A stretch of 11,852 nt of DNA from NCBI GenBank assembly GCA_030619345.1, contig JAUXBO010000038.1, forward strand, positions 1 through 11,852, read 5' to 3'. Source of the DNA: Candidatus Zixiibacteriota bacterium. GTDB taxonomy: Bacteria > Zixibacteria > MSB-5A5 > GN15 > FEB-12. Below are positions 1 to 6,756 of this stretch, in pieces. The position numbers and the translations under genes are program-made. How positions within the stretch are numbered: the stretch's first letter is position 1; each line of letters opens with the position of its first letter. Below the pieces are notes generated by a model. It searched no databases and was not told the origin of the DNA. It saw only the letters and a list, made by a program, of their open reading frames with translations.

Positions 1-177
1 CTCGGGCGCGGCGACCGCGTTGAACATACGCCGGAAGAAATCTCCGATAGTCGCTTCGCAACGGCTCACGGCCTTTTGATCTACGGGTTCAACCACGATC
101 CCGTTGGTGAGAAGAGCTCTATGAAAGTAAAGGGGATGCTCAAACGGTTTGAGAATTGGATAACAAGGAAGTTGTAA
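1..177 (+). CDS. ftsA: Cell division protein FtsA, C-terminal end (5' part outside window)
   Basis: The reading frame is open from base 1 and ends in a double stop (TAA TAA at 175-180), giving 58 residues. FtsA is the actin-like protein that ties FtsZ filaments to the inner membrane at the division site. The visible piece has the end-of-FtsA pattern: a segment with SRFATAHGLLIYGF (residues 18-31), matching the family's conserved 'ATAxGLLxYG' strand-helix, then a charged linker, then an amphipathic basic C-terminal helix (GMLKRFENWITRKL, residues 45-58), which corresponds to the membrane-targeting sequence. It lies 28 nt upstream of ftsZ on the same strand with no terminator between them, the classical ftsA-ftsZ arrangement. 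The fragment is short, so identification leans on both motif and context. Confidence 0.9.
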   Translation, partial: LGRGDRVEHTPEEISDSRFATAHGLLIYGFNHDPVGEKSSMKVKGMLKRFENWITRKL

Positions 178-205
178 TAATAGAGGAATTCTGGAGGAAC
201 CAGTA

Positions 206-1459
206 ATGTCTAAAAAAGTTCACACATTCACGTTTTCCGATGACTTCGCGAATTATGCGAACATAAAAGTTGTTGGAGTTGGCGGCGGCGGCGGAAACGC
301 TGTCAATCGGATGATTCGGTCCGGGCTAAAGGGAGTTGAGTTCGTGGCCATCAATACCGATGCCCAGGTACTCGATCAAAACCTTGCTGAAAACAAAGTG
401 CAGATTGGTAACGGCATAACCGGTGGACTGGGAGCCGGAGCCAATCCCGATGTTGGCAGGAAAGCTATGGAAGAGAGCCAACAGGAAGTCATAGCCGCGT
501 TGGGAACGCCCAATATGGTTTTCATTACCGCCGGCATGGGCGGAGGCACTGGAACCGGCGCCGCTCCGGTTGTTGCTGAACAAGCGAAGGCGGCTGGAGC
601 GCTCACGGTCGCAATTGTCACCAAGCCATTCCGTTTTGAGGGTGGCAAGCGGGTCAAGCGTGCCAATGCCGGAGTTGAGGAACTCCGGGCCAAAGCGGAC
701 ACGCTGATCGTGATCCCCAATGAACGCCTGCTTGAAATTGTAGACAAAAAAACCACGCTATCCGACGCTTTTGCAACAGCCGATGAAGTTCTCTATCAGG
801 CCACCAAGGGAATTTCTGATCTGATTACTATTCCCGGATTAATTAACTGTGATTTTGCCGATGTTCGGACGGTCATGCTCGAAAAAGGCGACGCTATCAT
901 GGGGACCGGGTTTGGTGAAGGTGACGAAAAGGCAATCGATGCCGCTCGTCAGGCAATCGCATCTCCGCTTTTAGAGAATGTCTCAATCGGTGGTGCTCGT
1001 GGCGTCTTGATAAATGTAACGGGCGGCGAAGACATGACCCTGTTCGATGTCAATACTGCTACCTCACTGATTTATGAGGAAGCGGGCGATGACGCTAATA
1101 TCATCTTTGGCGCCGTAATTGATCCTGAAATGGGTGACCAGATGCGGGTGACAGTAATCGCCACCGGTTTCGGCATTGCTGAAGAGAAAACAGTCAAACC
1201 GGCAAAAGAGAAATTGGCTGCATCTGATGAAGGTAAGCCTATTTCACTTTTTGGTGATCAACTTGATGCAATAACTTCAGCCCCTGGCAATACGATAGAA
1301 CCGCTTGAACCTGTAGCTGCTATCGAATCGGGGCCGACCTTTCACGGGGGAAACGGAAATGGCAATGGACAGGCGGCTCATCGGAACCGGGTACCGATGT
1401 TTACCGGCGAAGACCGGACGATACCCGCTTATATCAGGAGGTTAGAAGACAATAATTAA
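206..1459 (+). CDS. ftsZ: Cell division GTPase FtsZ
   Basis: Complete 417-residue FtsZ, the tubulin-like GTPase that polymerises into the cytokinetic Z-ring. The start is ATG 206 behind GGAGG (193-197), 8 nt away. The N-terminal nucleotide-binding loop GVGGGGGNAVNRM begins near residue 24, and the tubulin signature GGGTGTG is at 112-118. GGKRV (146-150) and the NER loop (172-174) follow. The catalytic T7 loop reads NCDFADV (214-220), keeping the two Asp residues (216, 219) but with Cys where Leu or Val is more usual. The tubulin C-terminal domain ends near 325. A variable linker of about 75 residues (with a Gly-Asn run at 381-388) leads to the conserved C-terminal peptide RTIPAYIRRLED (404-415), which binds FtsA and other Z-ring partners. 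Length is normal. It is probably co-transcribed with ftsA and ends at its own terminator. Confidence 0.98.
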   Translation: MSKKVHTFTFSDDFANYANIKVVGVGGGGGNAVNRMIRSGLKGVEFVAINTDAQVLDQNLAENKVQIGNGITGGLGAGANPDVGRKAMEESQQEVIAALGTPNMVFITAGMGGGTGTGAAPVVAEQAKAAGALTVAIVTKPFRFEGGKRVKRANAGVEELRAKADTLIVIPNERLLEIVDKKTTLSDAFATADEVLYQATKGISDLITIPGLINCDFADVRTVMLEKGDAIMGTGFGEGDEKAIDAARQAIASPLLENVSIGGARGVLINVTGGEDMTLFDVNTATSLIYEEAGDDANIIFGAVIDPEMGDQMRVTVIATGFGIAEEKTVKPAKEKLAASDEGKPISLFGDQLDAITSAPGNTIEPLEPVAAIESGPTFHGGNGNGNGQAAHRNRVPMFTGEDRTIPAYIRRLEDNN

Positions 1460-1490
1460 TAGATTCTGATTTTTCTTTGGTTCCTCCACG

Positions 1491-1532
1491 GTGCCGCTGG
1501 TCTAACTACCCTACCAGCGGCACTATTTTTTT
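1491..1532 (+). terminator. Rho-independent terminator of the ftsA-ftsZ operon
   Basis: A perfect 10-bp GC-rich stem (GTGCCGCTGG at 1491-1500 with CCAGCGGCAC at 1514-1523) closes a 13-nt loop and is followed by TA and a run of seven T (1526-1532). It lies 31 nt after the ftsZ stop, so the cell-division transcript ends here and the flagellin gene needs its own promoter. Confidence 0.93.
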
Positions 1533-1674
1533 AATCCAATCCACTGCCTACTGCTGACTTAACTATCCTATATAGTATTGGAAAGTCCCCTTATTCTCGA
1601 TCAGGCTTTCAGTTATATCAGCCAATAGAGTCTCGTAAGTTGTTGACAGTTACAATTATATATTAATCTCTCAG

Positions 1675-1690
1675 CGGCACAAAGACTGCT
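1675..1690 (+). promoter_or_regulatory. Sigma-54 (RpoN) -24/-12 promoter of the flagellin gene
   Basis: The sequence CGGCACAAAGACTGCT matches the sigma-54 consensus TGGCACG-N4-TTGCW. The -24 element GGCAC is at 1676-1680 and the -12 element TGCT at 1687-1690. The invariant GG (1676-1677) and GC (1688-1689) are exactly 12 nt apart, as required. The predicted start of transcription is about 1701, giving a leader of about 40 nt that holds the Shine-Dalgarno. Sigma-54 control of flagellin genes is established in several lineages. The 140-nt AT-rich stretch upstream (1533-1674) has room for an activator (bEBP) site; the palindrome CTATATAG at 1568-1575 is a possible but unproven candidate. A sigma-70-like TTGACA (1643-1648) lies nearby without a well-spaced -10. 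Confidence 0.7.
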
Positions 1691-1740
1691 AATACTGTTC
1701 TTGCTGTAACTCCGGTTTGATTGCGGCAAGGAGGCATGTT

Positions 1741-2505
1741 ATGAGTCTGGCTATAAAATTCAATTCTTCACAACTCGGTCTGCTTAACTCCGTGAATCTA
1801 CATAATAATCTTATGTTCAAAAGTATGGAGAAGCTGTCATCCGGTTTCCGAATCAACAGAGCCTCGGACGGCCCGGCGGACCTGGTCATCTCGGAGCAGC
1901 TTCGCGCCAGAATAGCTTCTCTGCAACAGGAGATCGATAACTCACGTGGTCAGATTTCGCGGTATGAAACCGGGCAATCAGCGGCTATGGAATTGCGCAC
2001 CTATTTGACGGACTTGAGAACTCTGGCGGTGGGAGCCTCCAACGAAGGTTTCAATTCGGAAGACGCCCAAGCTGCTTTCAATAGTGAGGCTCAGTCGATG
2101 GTCGCAGCTTTTAATGATCTAAAATCCGAGGCTGAATTCAACGGCAATGCAATGTTGGACGGTTCCGAAGGTTCGTTGGCAAATATTGCCGAGCTTACGG
2201 GCATCGACCTTTCGAGCGTTGAGTCCGCTCAAGCATCGATGGCCGCTATTGATAGCGCCATTTCGGGAGTTGACAATGCGTTGGTAGATATGGGTGCGAC
2301 TCAGAGATATGAACTGGAGAGCAGTGTCAGATCGATGGAAGTTACCAAAGAGAATCTGGTTGCCGCCGAATCAATGATCCGTGATGTCGATATGGTTTCG
2401 GAATACACGAACTTTTTGGGGGAGATGTTCAAGATGAAAATGGGGATGGCATTGCTGGCTCATTCCGCCATCAGCGCCGAGACAGTTCTATCACTGTTTG
2501 ATTAG
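1741..2505 (+). CDS. fliC: Minimal flagellin (D0/D1 domains only)
   Basis: A 254-residue flagellin, the subunit of the flagellar filament exported by the flagellar type III apparatus. The start is ATG 1741, behind AAGGAGG (1728-1734) at 6 nt; the in-frame TTG at 1717 would place the ribosome site inside the gene. The N-terminal D0/D1 coiled-coil half has the signature LSSGFRINRASDGPADLVIS (32-51). It is followed by LTDLRTLAVGASN (89-101), matching the conserved 'LxRxRxLAxQAxN' D1 helix, and FNGNAMLDG (133-141). The C-terminal half runs from about 188 to 254, with SMIRDVDMVSEY (211-222) and MALLAHSAISAETVLSLF (236-253). Only about 45 residues separate the halves, so there is no D2/D3 outer domain, and the protein is shorter than most flagellins. 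The gene is a lone cistron between two terminators. The symbol is by family; hag or flaA would serve equally well. Confidence 0.93.
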   Translation: MSLAIKFNSSQLGLLNSVNLHNNLMFKSMEKLSSGFRINRASDGPADLVISEQLRARIASLQQEIDNSRGQISRYETGQSAAMELRTYLTDLRTLAVGASNEGFNSEDAQAAFNSEAQSMVAAFNDLKSEAEFNGNAMLDGSEGSLANIAELTGIDLSSVESAQASMAAIDSAISGVDNALVDMGATQRYELESSVRSMEVTKENLVAAESMIRDVDMVSEYTNFLGEMFKMKMGMALLAHSAISAETVLSLFD

Positions 2506-2558
2506 AGAAGATAGTGTTTTCCACCTCCTCCGTTGCTATTGGACAGCACTTCTGCAAG

Positions 2559-2596
2559 GCCGCCGGGTTTGCGTCTCCCCCGGCGGCTATTTTTTT
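2559..2596 (+). terminator. Rho-independent terminator of the flagellin gene
   Basis: A 9-bp stem GCCGCCGGG (2559-2567) / CCCGGCGGC (2579-2587) with an 11-nt loop is followed by TA and a run of seven T (2590-2596). It lies 53 nt after the flagellin stop and abuts the oppositely directed rpmB terminator. Confidence 0.92.
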
Positions 2597-2599
2597 GGC

Positions 2600-2628
2600 A
2601 AAAAAAAGACCGTCGCGAGGACGGTCTT
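2600..2628 (-). terminator. Rho-independent terminator of rpmB (leftward)
   Basis: On the minus strand the stem AAGACCGTC (2628-2620) pairs with GACGGTCTT (2614-2606) around a 5-nt loop. It is followed by a run of T (the plus-strand A tract 2600-2607). It lies 25 nt beyond the rpmB stop and only 3 nt from the end of the converging flagellin terminator. Confidence 0.93.
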
Positions 2629-2653
2629 ACACATGATCAATATTCGGTCTAAA

Positions 2654-2878
2654 CTAAGAAGCCGAGACTTGGCTGCGTTTGCGAGCCCGGTTATTCTTGA
2701 TGACCTTTCCAGCCTTGAGGCAGGAGGTGCAGACCGTAATCCGCTTGGGAGTTCCGTCTACAAGGGCACGCACCGACTGAAGGTTTGGCATCCAACGCCT
2801 CTTGGTGATATTATGAGCGTGCGAGACGTTATTTCCAAACATTGGCTTTTTTCCACAAATTTCACAGCACTTGGCCAT
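2654..2878 (-). CDS. rpmB: 50S ribosomal protein L28 (zinc-binding C+ form)
   Basis: A 74-residue L28, a small basic protein of the large ribosomal subunit. It opens with MAKCCEICGKKPMFGNNVSH, the typical start 'CxxxGKxPxxGNxVSHAxxKTKRRWxPNLQ'; here the core reads HNITKRRWMPNLQ (22-34). Two CxxC pairs (C5/C8 and C50/C53) form the zinc-ribbon type site of the C+ paralogue class, and C4 is an extra cysteine next to the first pair. The C-terminal part is rich in Lys and Arg (residues 55-68). The start ATG (2876-2878) has AAAGGAG at 2890-2896 upstream, 11 nt away, slightly long. It stands alone, without the often neighbouring rpmG, and converges on the flagellin gene. Confidence 0.97.
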   Translation of the reverse strand: MAKCCEICGKKPMFGNNVSHAHNITKRRWMPNLQSVRALVDGTPKRITVCTSCLKAGKVIKNNRARKRSQVSAS

Positions 2879-2912
2879 TTTATATCAAGCTCCTTTCAAA
2901 ATACAGTCCCGT

Positions 2913-2940
2913 AATTTAGCGAGATTTTGACAAAAGGCAA
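2913..2940 (-). promoter_or_regulatory. Possible sigma-70-type promoter of rpmB
   Basis: On the minus strand TTGCCT (plus 2935-2940) and TAAATT (plus 2913-2918) are separated by 16 nt. Each matches four of six consensus positions. The predicted start of transcription near 2906 would leave a short leader carrying AAAGGAG. The match is modest and promoter architecture in this phylum is unknown, so this is tentative. The rest of 2941-3033 shows no clear feature. Confidence 0.3.
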
Positions 2941-3033
2941 GAAGATAATTCCTGGAAAATTCTGTTTTCATCCCGGTAGAACAATTCCGTTACCACCGAT
3001 AATTTCCCATAACCCACTAAACTACAACACAAT

Positions 3034-3062
3034 AGGGCCATGCGCCGGATGCTGCTGGCCCT
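3034..3062 (-). terminator. Hairpin after the oligopeptidase gene, weak terminator candidate
   Basis: A 7-bp stem AGGGCCA (3034-3040) / TGGCCCT (3056-3062) encloses a 15-nt loop, 23 nt beyond the leftward stop of the oligopeptidase gene. In the leftward direction it is followed by ATTGTGTTGTAG, which is T-rich but not a clean T tract. Leftward readthrough into rpmB is therefore conceivable. Confidence 0.4.
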
Positions 3063-3085
3063 TTCTGAAAATATAAGTATCCTCT

Positions 3086-5215
3086 CTATTTATTAATGCC
3101 AATTGCGTCCAGCGCAAAAGCATACTCAAAGGCGATTTCTTTGAGGTAGTCGTACCTCCCGGATGACCCCCCGTGTCCGGCACCCATATTCGTTTTGAGC
3201 AGTAATCGATTGTGGTCGGTCTTCAATGCTCTGAGCTTGGCTGTCCATTTGGCCGGTTCCCAGTACTGGACTCGTGGGTCATTCAAACCGGCCAGTACCA
3301 GTAGATGCGGGTAGTCCTTCGGCTCAACATTGTCGTACGGAGAATAGGATTTCATATAGCGATAGTATTCTTCTTCATTTGGATTGCCCCATTCCTCGTA
3401 TTCTACCACGGTTAGCGGGATCGTTTCATCCAGCATGGTATTGATTACGTCGACAAACGGAACATCCGCCTCGATCACGGTGAACAGATCAGGTCGCATG
3501 TTGGCCACGGCACCCATCAACAGGCCACCAGCCGAACCGCCGCTTGCGACGAGTTTGTCAGACGAGCCGTATTCTTCCTTGAGAAGATGTTCTGCACAGG
3601 CGATGAAATCGGTAAACGTGTTCTTCTTTTTAAGGTATTTACCGTCTTCGTACCATTGTCTCCCCATTTCACCGCCGCCCCGTACCTGAGCAATTGCATA
3701 GACAAAACCGCGATCTATAAGGGATACACGATTGGACGAAAAATAAGGATCCATTGCGTAACCATAGGAACCGTAGCCATACAGCCAGATCGGATTGGTA
3801 CCATCTTTCTTAAAACCCTTCTTATAGACTAGGGCAATTGGGACCTTAACGCCGTCGGGTGCGGTAGCCCAGATACGTTCCGAATCATATGCTGAAGGAT
3901 CATACCCTCCAAGAACTTCCGTCTGCTTTTTTAATTCTCTGGTGCGATCAATTATGTCGTAGTCATAGATTGATTTGGGTGTGATCATTGATGTATAGGT
4001 AAACCGAAGTTTGGTGGAGTTGAAATCAGGGTTCTCGGCACCATATACAGCGTACACCGGTTCCGGAAAATCAATGTAATGATCGCTCATATCGGCCAGA
4101 TTAAACAGATGAATCTGACGCATCCCGTTGGTGCGCTGGTAGACAGCCATATGATTCTTGAAAATATCGACGCCGGTCAGTTTGTTTTCATCTTCGTAAG
4201 GAATTAACTCCTTCCAATTATAGCTCGATGGATTATTGACCGGGGTGTAGACGAGCTTGAAATTTCTGGCATTGTCATTGGTCCTGATGATGAATCTGTC
4301 GTTATGATGGTAAACGTAGTACTCCATATTCTGCTGTCGAGGATGGATCAGGCGGAATTTACCTCCCGGATTGTCGGCGTCCAGGTAGTGAACTTCGCTG
4401 GTAACTGCGCTACCTAATTTGAGAAGGAGGTACTTCTTACTTTTTGTTTTGTCAATTCCGAGGAAAAATCGGCCGTCGTTTTCCTGGTAGACTAATTCAT
4501 CATCGGCTTGGTCATTCCCTAAAACATGACGGTGGAGTTTGTCGGGCCGCAGGGATTCGTCCATAGTTGTGTAGAAGAGAGTTTTGTTGTCGTTGCCCCA
4601 TTGAGCGCCGTAAGAAGTCTCTTTGATCTGGTCCTTGAGTAGTTCACCCGAGGTCAGGTCTTTTACAACCATCGTATACTTCTCTCGACCGGTATAGTCA
4701 AGAGAGTAGGCAAGGAGATTATGATCGGGTGAAACTTCGTAAGCGCCGAGAGAAAGATAGTCATGTCCTTCGGCCAGTTGGTTCAGATCAAGTGTGATCT
4801 CTTCGTCTGCGTCAAGACTGCCATTTTTGCGGCAATAAATCCGATATTGCTTGCCCTCTTCGTTACGATAGTAATAGAAATAGTTGTCGAGTTGGTAAGG
4901 AACTGATAAGTCGGTCTCTTTGATGCGACCGAGTAACTCATCATACAGCTTCGATTGGAACTCTTCTGTGTGCGCCATAACTGCATCGGAATAGTTGTTC
5001 TCGGCTTTGAGATAGTCGATAACTTTAGGATTCTCGCGGTCCCGCATCCAGTAATAATTGTCGGTGCGAACGTCGCCAAACATGCTGTCAACTCTTGGTT
5101 CAATCTCGGCTACCGGAGGAGCATCCAGCTGTTTTTTGGCACACGATGGTATAATTAAAATCCCCAACAGAAAGACAGAAAGCATTAGTGAAAATGGTCC
5201 GGACTGTCTACTCAT
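3086..5215 (-). CDS. ptrB: Oligopeptidase B-like S9A serine peptidase, predicted lipoprotein
   Basis: A 709-residue prolyl-oligopeptidase-family enzyme that hydrolyses peptides, probably after Arg or Lys. The N terminus is a lipoprotein signal: basic start, hydrophobic stretch about 8-22, then IPSC with Cys25 as the lipidation site (Pro at -2 is unusual). The N-terminal S9 cap/propeller (about 35-440) contains NYYWMRDRENPKVIDYLKAE (53-72) and EEGKQYRIYCR (119-129), both typical of oligopeptidase B. The alpha/beta-hydrolase domain (about 450-709) has YGSYG (481-485), the nucleophile elbow GGSAGG (Ser561), Asp646 in NDPRV and His681 in GAGHGG: a complete triad. E605 and E607 of EYEEWGNP sit where Salmonella OpdB has its P1 specificity acids. 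Of the P2 acids one is kept (D489) and the other position is Tyr491. AGGAG (5222-5226) lies 6 nt before ATG. It is downstream of the TSP3/dockerin gene on the same strand. Confidence 0.93.
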   Translation of the reverse strand: MSRQSGPFSLMLSVFLLGILIIPSCAKKQLDAPPVAEIEPRVDSMFGDVRTDNYYWMRDRENPKVIDYLKAENNYSDAVMAHTEEFQSKLYDELLGRIKETDLSVPYQLDNYFYYYRNEEGKQYRIYCRKNGSLDADEEITLDLNQLAEGHDYLSLGAYEVSPDHNLLAYSLDYTGREKYTMVVKDLTSGELLKDQIKETSYGAQWGNDNKTLFYTTMDESLRPDKLHRHVLGNDQADDELVYQENDGRFFLGIDKTKSKKYLLLKLGSAVTSEVHYLDADNPGGKFRLIHPRQQNMEYYVYHHNDRFIIRTNDNARNFKLVYTPVNNPSSYNWKELIPYEDENKLTGVDIFKNHMAVYQRTNGMRQIHLFNLADMSDHYIDFPEPVYAVYGAENPDFNSTKLRFTYTSMITPKSIYDYDIIDRTRELKKQTEVLGGYDPSAYDSERIWATAPDGVKVPIALVYKKGFKKDGTNPIWLYGYGSYGYAMDPYFSSNRVSLIDRGFVYAIAQVRGGGEMGRQWYEDGKYLKKKNTFTDFIACAEHLLKEEYGSSDKLVASGGSAGGLLMGAVANMRPDLFTVIEADVPFVDVINTMLDETIPLTVVEYEEWGNPNEEEYYRYMKSYSPYDNVEPKDYPHLLVLAGLNDPRVQYWEPAKWTAKLRALKTDHNRLLLKTNMGAGHGGSSGRYDYLKEIAFEYAFALDAIGINK

Positions 5216-5226
5216 AGCAAACTCCT

Positions 5227-5291
5227 ACGGTTGATAGATCAATCGATTCATAGAAAACAGCATACGAGAATATCTACGGATAATCAACCGT
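5227..5291. repeat. 9-bp inverted repeat spanning the oligopeptidase promoter and leader
   Basis: ACGGTTGAT (5227-5235) and its exact reverse complement ATCAACCGT (5283-5291) are separated by 47 nt. The right arm overlaps the proposed -35 and the left arm ends one base from the AGGAG ribosome site, so it could be a paired operator. A chance origin cannot be excluded. Confidence 0.4.
5259..5287 (-). promoter_or_regulatory. Possible sigma-70-type promoter of the oligopeptidase gene
   Basis: On the minus strand TTGATT (plus 5282-5287) and TATGCT (plus 5259-5264) are separated by exactly 17 nt; each matches four of six consensus bases. Transcription would start near 5252 and give a leader of about 37 nt with a good Shine-Dalgarno. 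This would let the oligopeptidase be expressed apart from the TSP3 gene, whose stop lies 143 nt upstream with no clear terminator. Confidence 0.4.
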
Positions 5292-5358
5292 GAGGTTCAC
5301 CTGCGTACGAAAGAATAATGAGATCAGGCTCTCTTGAGCGACTACATACTGCAGTTGC

Positions 5359-6717
5359 TTACGGGCAGGCAGCCGGTGCGGGACCGCCGCCGAAGATATA
5401 ATCTACCAGATATGTCAAATCTCCGATGTCAATCGGAAGCGGGGAGCTCATTCCATCGATATTTCCCTCGTCCTGGCAGGGCGGCTCCGGTCCGAGGATG
5501 AACAGGAAATCCACCATAAATGTCAGGTCAGTCACATCAATGTTGTCGCCCGGGTCGAAATTCACGTTGCCGGTAATCCCGAGGCAGCAATTTTCGCAGA
5601 CATCACCAATACCGTTAGTATTCAGATCTTCCTGACCGGGATTGAATATGCCGGGGCAGTTATCGACATCGCCACAAATTCCATCGCCATCAATATCGTT
5701 GTGCGGATCAATCGGGCAAGCATCACAGATATCTCCGATACCGTCGTTATCAGCATCTTCCTGAAGCGGATTATTATCTGAAGGACAGTTGTCGCATACA
5801 TCACCGATGCCGTCGATATCGGAATCTGTCTGGGACACATTGACATCGTCGGGGCAATTGTCACATCCATCGGCCACGTTGTCGTTATCAGTGTCTATGT
5901 TGTCGTCGTACCCGGGGCAAAAATCGCAAACATCTCCAAAGCCATCACCGTCAGTATCAGCTTGATCAGCATTGGCAACAAAGGGACAATTATCCACAGA
6001 CGAACAAATACCGTCACCATCGCTGTCAATACAACAAGCTATCGATAGGGGAAGTCCATACACCCAGAACCAGGGATAGCCGGGTCCTTGACCGGACCAC
6101 CAGTCATCCCAGGTATACCAGTTACCGTCGTACTCCTGCCAGACATCGCAAGTGTCATGCGTCTGTTCAACATCGAACATGATCGAAGGATAAGGTCCGG
6201 GGCCGGTCTCAGTATATTCGACGCCGATAAAAAACCATGAAGTGACACAAACCGTGTCCGGTAAGACAAACTCACCCACGTGGGGAAATTCGAAGTCGGC
6301 TGAATCGGCACTTATCGTATAGCGTGCAACCTCGTAAAATGGTTCATAGCAGGGTCCACCGATCAGACCGGGGGTGTAGATTATGATATCAAGCTGCACC
6401 GGCCAGTTCCAAGTCGGTTGGGCGTATAGAGGAAAACGAAAAGAGGTTATCTGGAAGGGGTAAGTCAACGGGTCACATACGGTAGGATCATAATAGATAA
6501 CAGTCGATGATCCTTGAAATATGGTAGAGGAAAAACCAATCAGGGTGTCATTGGGATTGTGTTTGAAAATCTCACAAGTATCACCGGCGCGGTCCGCCGA
6601 TGGCAGTTCAATCGCCTGTTGAATTCTAACTATTTCCCAGTCCTGCACAGTTGAGGCGCTTACAGCGCTGCTCAATAACAGAACGATCGCAATAGATACT
6701 ACAATTTGCTTAGACAT
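5359..6717 (-). CDS. Secreted TSP3-repeat protein with C-terminal dockerin-like pair
   Basis: A 452-residue exported protein. The ATG at 6717 is chosen because it begins a clear signal peptide (MSKQIVVSIAIVLLLSSAVSAS) with GGGAAG 7 nt upstream. The longer frame starts at 6771, inside the predicted -10 box, and the ATG at 6753 would bury the signal. Residues about 22-225 form a beta-rich domain I do not recognise, rich in aromatic residues and Cys (for example WYTWDDWWSG at 201-210). Residues about 228-380 are TSP3 calcium repeats of the form DxDxDGxxDxxDNCP. The C terminus (about 382-447) has two dockerin-like F-hands, IDVTDLTFMVDFLF and IDIGDLTYLVDYIFGGGPAP. A calcium-stiffened extracellular protein is likely; its ligand is unknown. 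Neighbours are a cohesin-like/dockerin gene upstream and the oligopeptidase gene downstream. Confidence 0.85.
   Translation of the reverse strand: MSKQIVVSIAIVLLLSSAVSASTVQDWEIVRIQQAIELPSADRAGDTCEIFKHNPNDTLIGFSSTIFQGSSTVIYYDPTVCDPLTYPFQITSFRFPLYAQPTWNWPVQLDIIIYTPGLIGGPCYEPFYEVARYTISADSADFEFPHVGEFVLPDTVCVTSWFFIGVEYTETGPGPYPSIMFDVEQTHDTCDVWQEYDGNWYTWDDWWSGQGPGYPWFWVYGLPLSIACCIDSDGDGICSSVDNCPFVANADQADTDGDGFGDVCDFCPGYDDNIDTDNDNVADGCDNCPDDVNVSQTDSDIDGIGDVCDNCPSDNNPLQEDADNDGIGDICDACPIDPHNDIDGDGICGDVDNCPGIFNPGQEDLNTNGIGDVCENCCLGITGNVNFDPGDNIDVTDLTFMVDFLFILGPEPPCQDEGNIDGMSSPLPIDIGDLTYLVDYIFGGGPAPAACP
5587..6036 (-). repeat. TSP3 calcium-binding repeat array (coding) of the dockerin protein
   Basis: About seven TSP3-type units follow one another in the encoded protein, each Asp-rich and most ending in D-N-C-P or a close variant (DNCPFVAN, DFCPGYDD, DNCPDDVN, DNCPSDNN, DACPIDPH, DNCPGIFN). 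The paired Cys and spaced Asp residues are the family's calcium ligands and disulfides. The DNA of this stretch is repetitive, which generates open but spurious frames on both strands. Confidence 0.85.
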
Positions 6718-6756
6718 ATGGGTACTTCCCGAAGGTCGGTTGTTGATTCTCATGTG

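Noticed and set aside
206..1459. FtsZ with Cys in the T7 loop as a possibly inactive variant
   Set aside because: Both catalytic Asp residues are kept and this position varies among FtsZ proteins, so normal activity is expected.
1643..1669. Sigma-70 promoter with TTGACA before the flagellin gene
   Set aside because: The -35 is perfect, but no reasonable -10 is found at 16-18 nt; the sigma-54 element downstream fits far better. An alternative promoter is not excluded.
1717..1740. Eight-residue N-terminal extension of the flagellin from TTG
   Set aside because: The AAGGAGG ribosome site lies inside the extension, and flagellins start at the position of the ATG at 1741.
2498..2914. 138-residue plus-strand frame between flagellin and the oligopeptidase gene
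   Set aside because: It runs through both terminators and lies antisense to rpmB, which is unmistakable.
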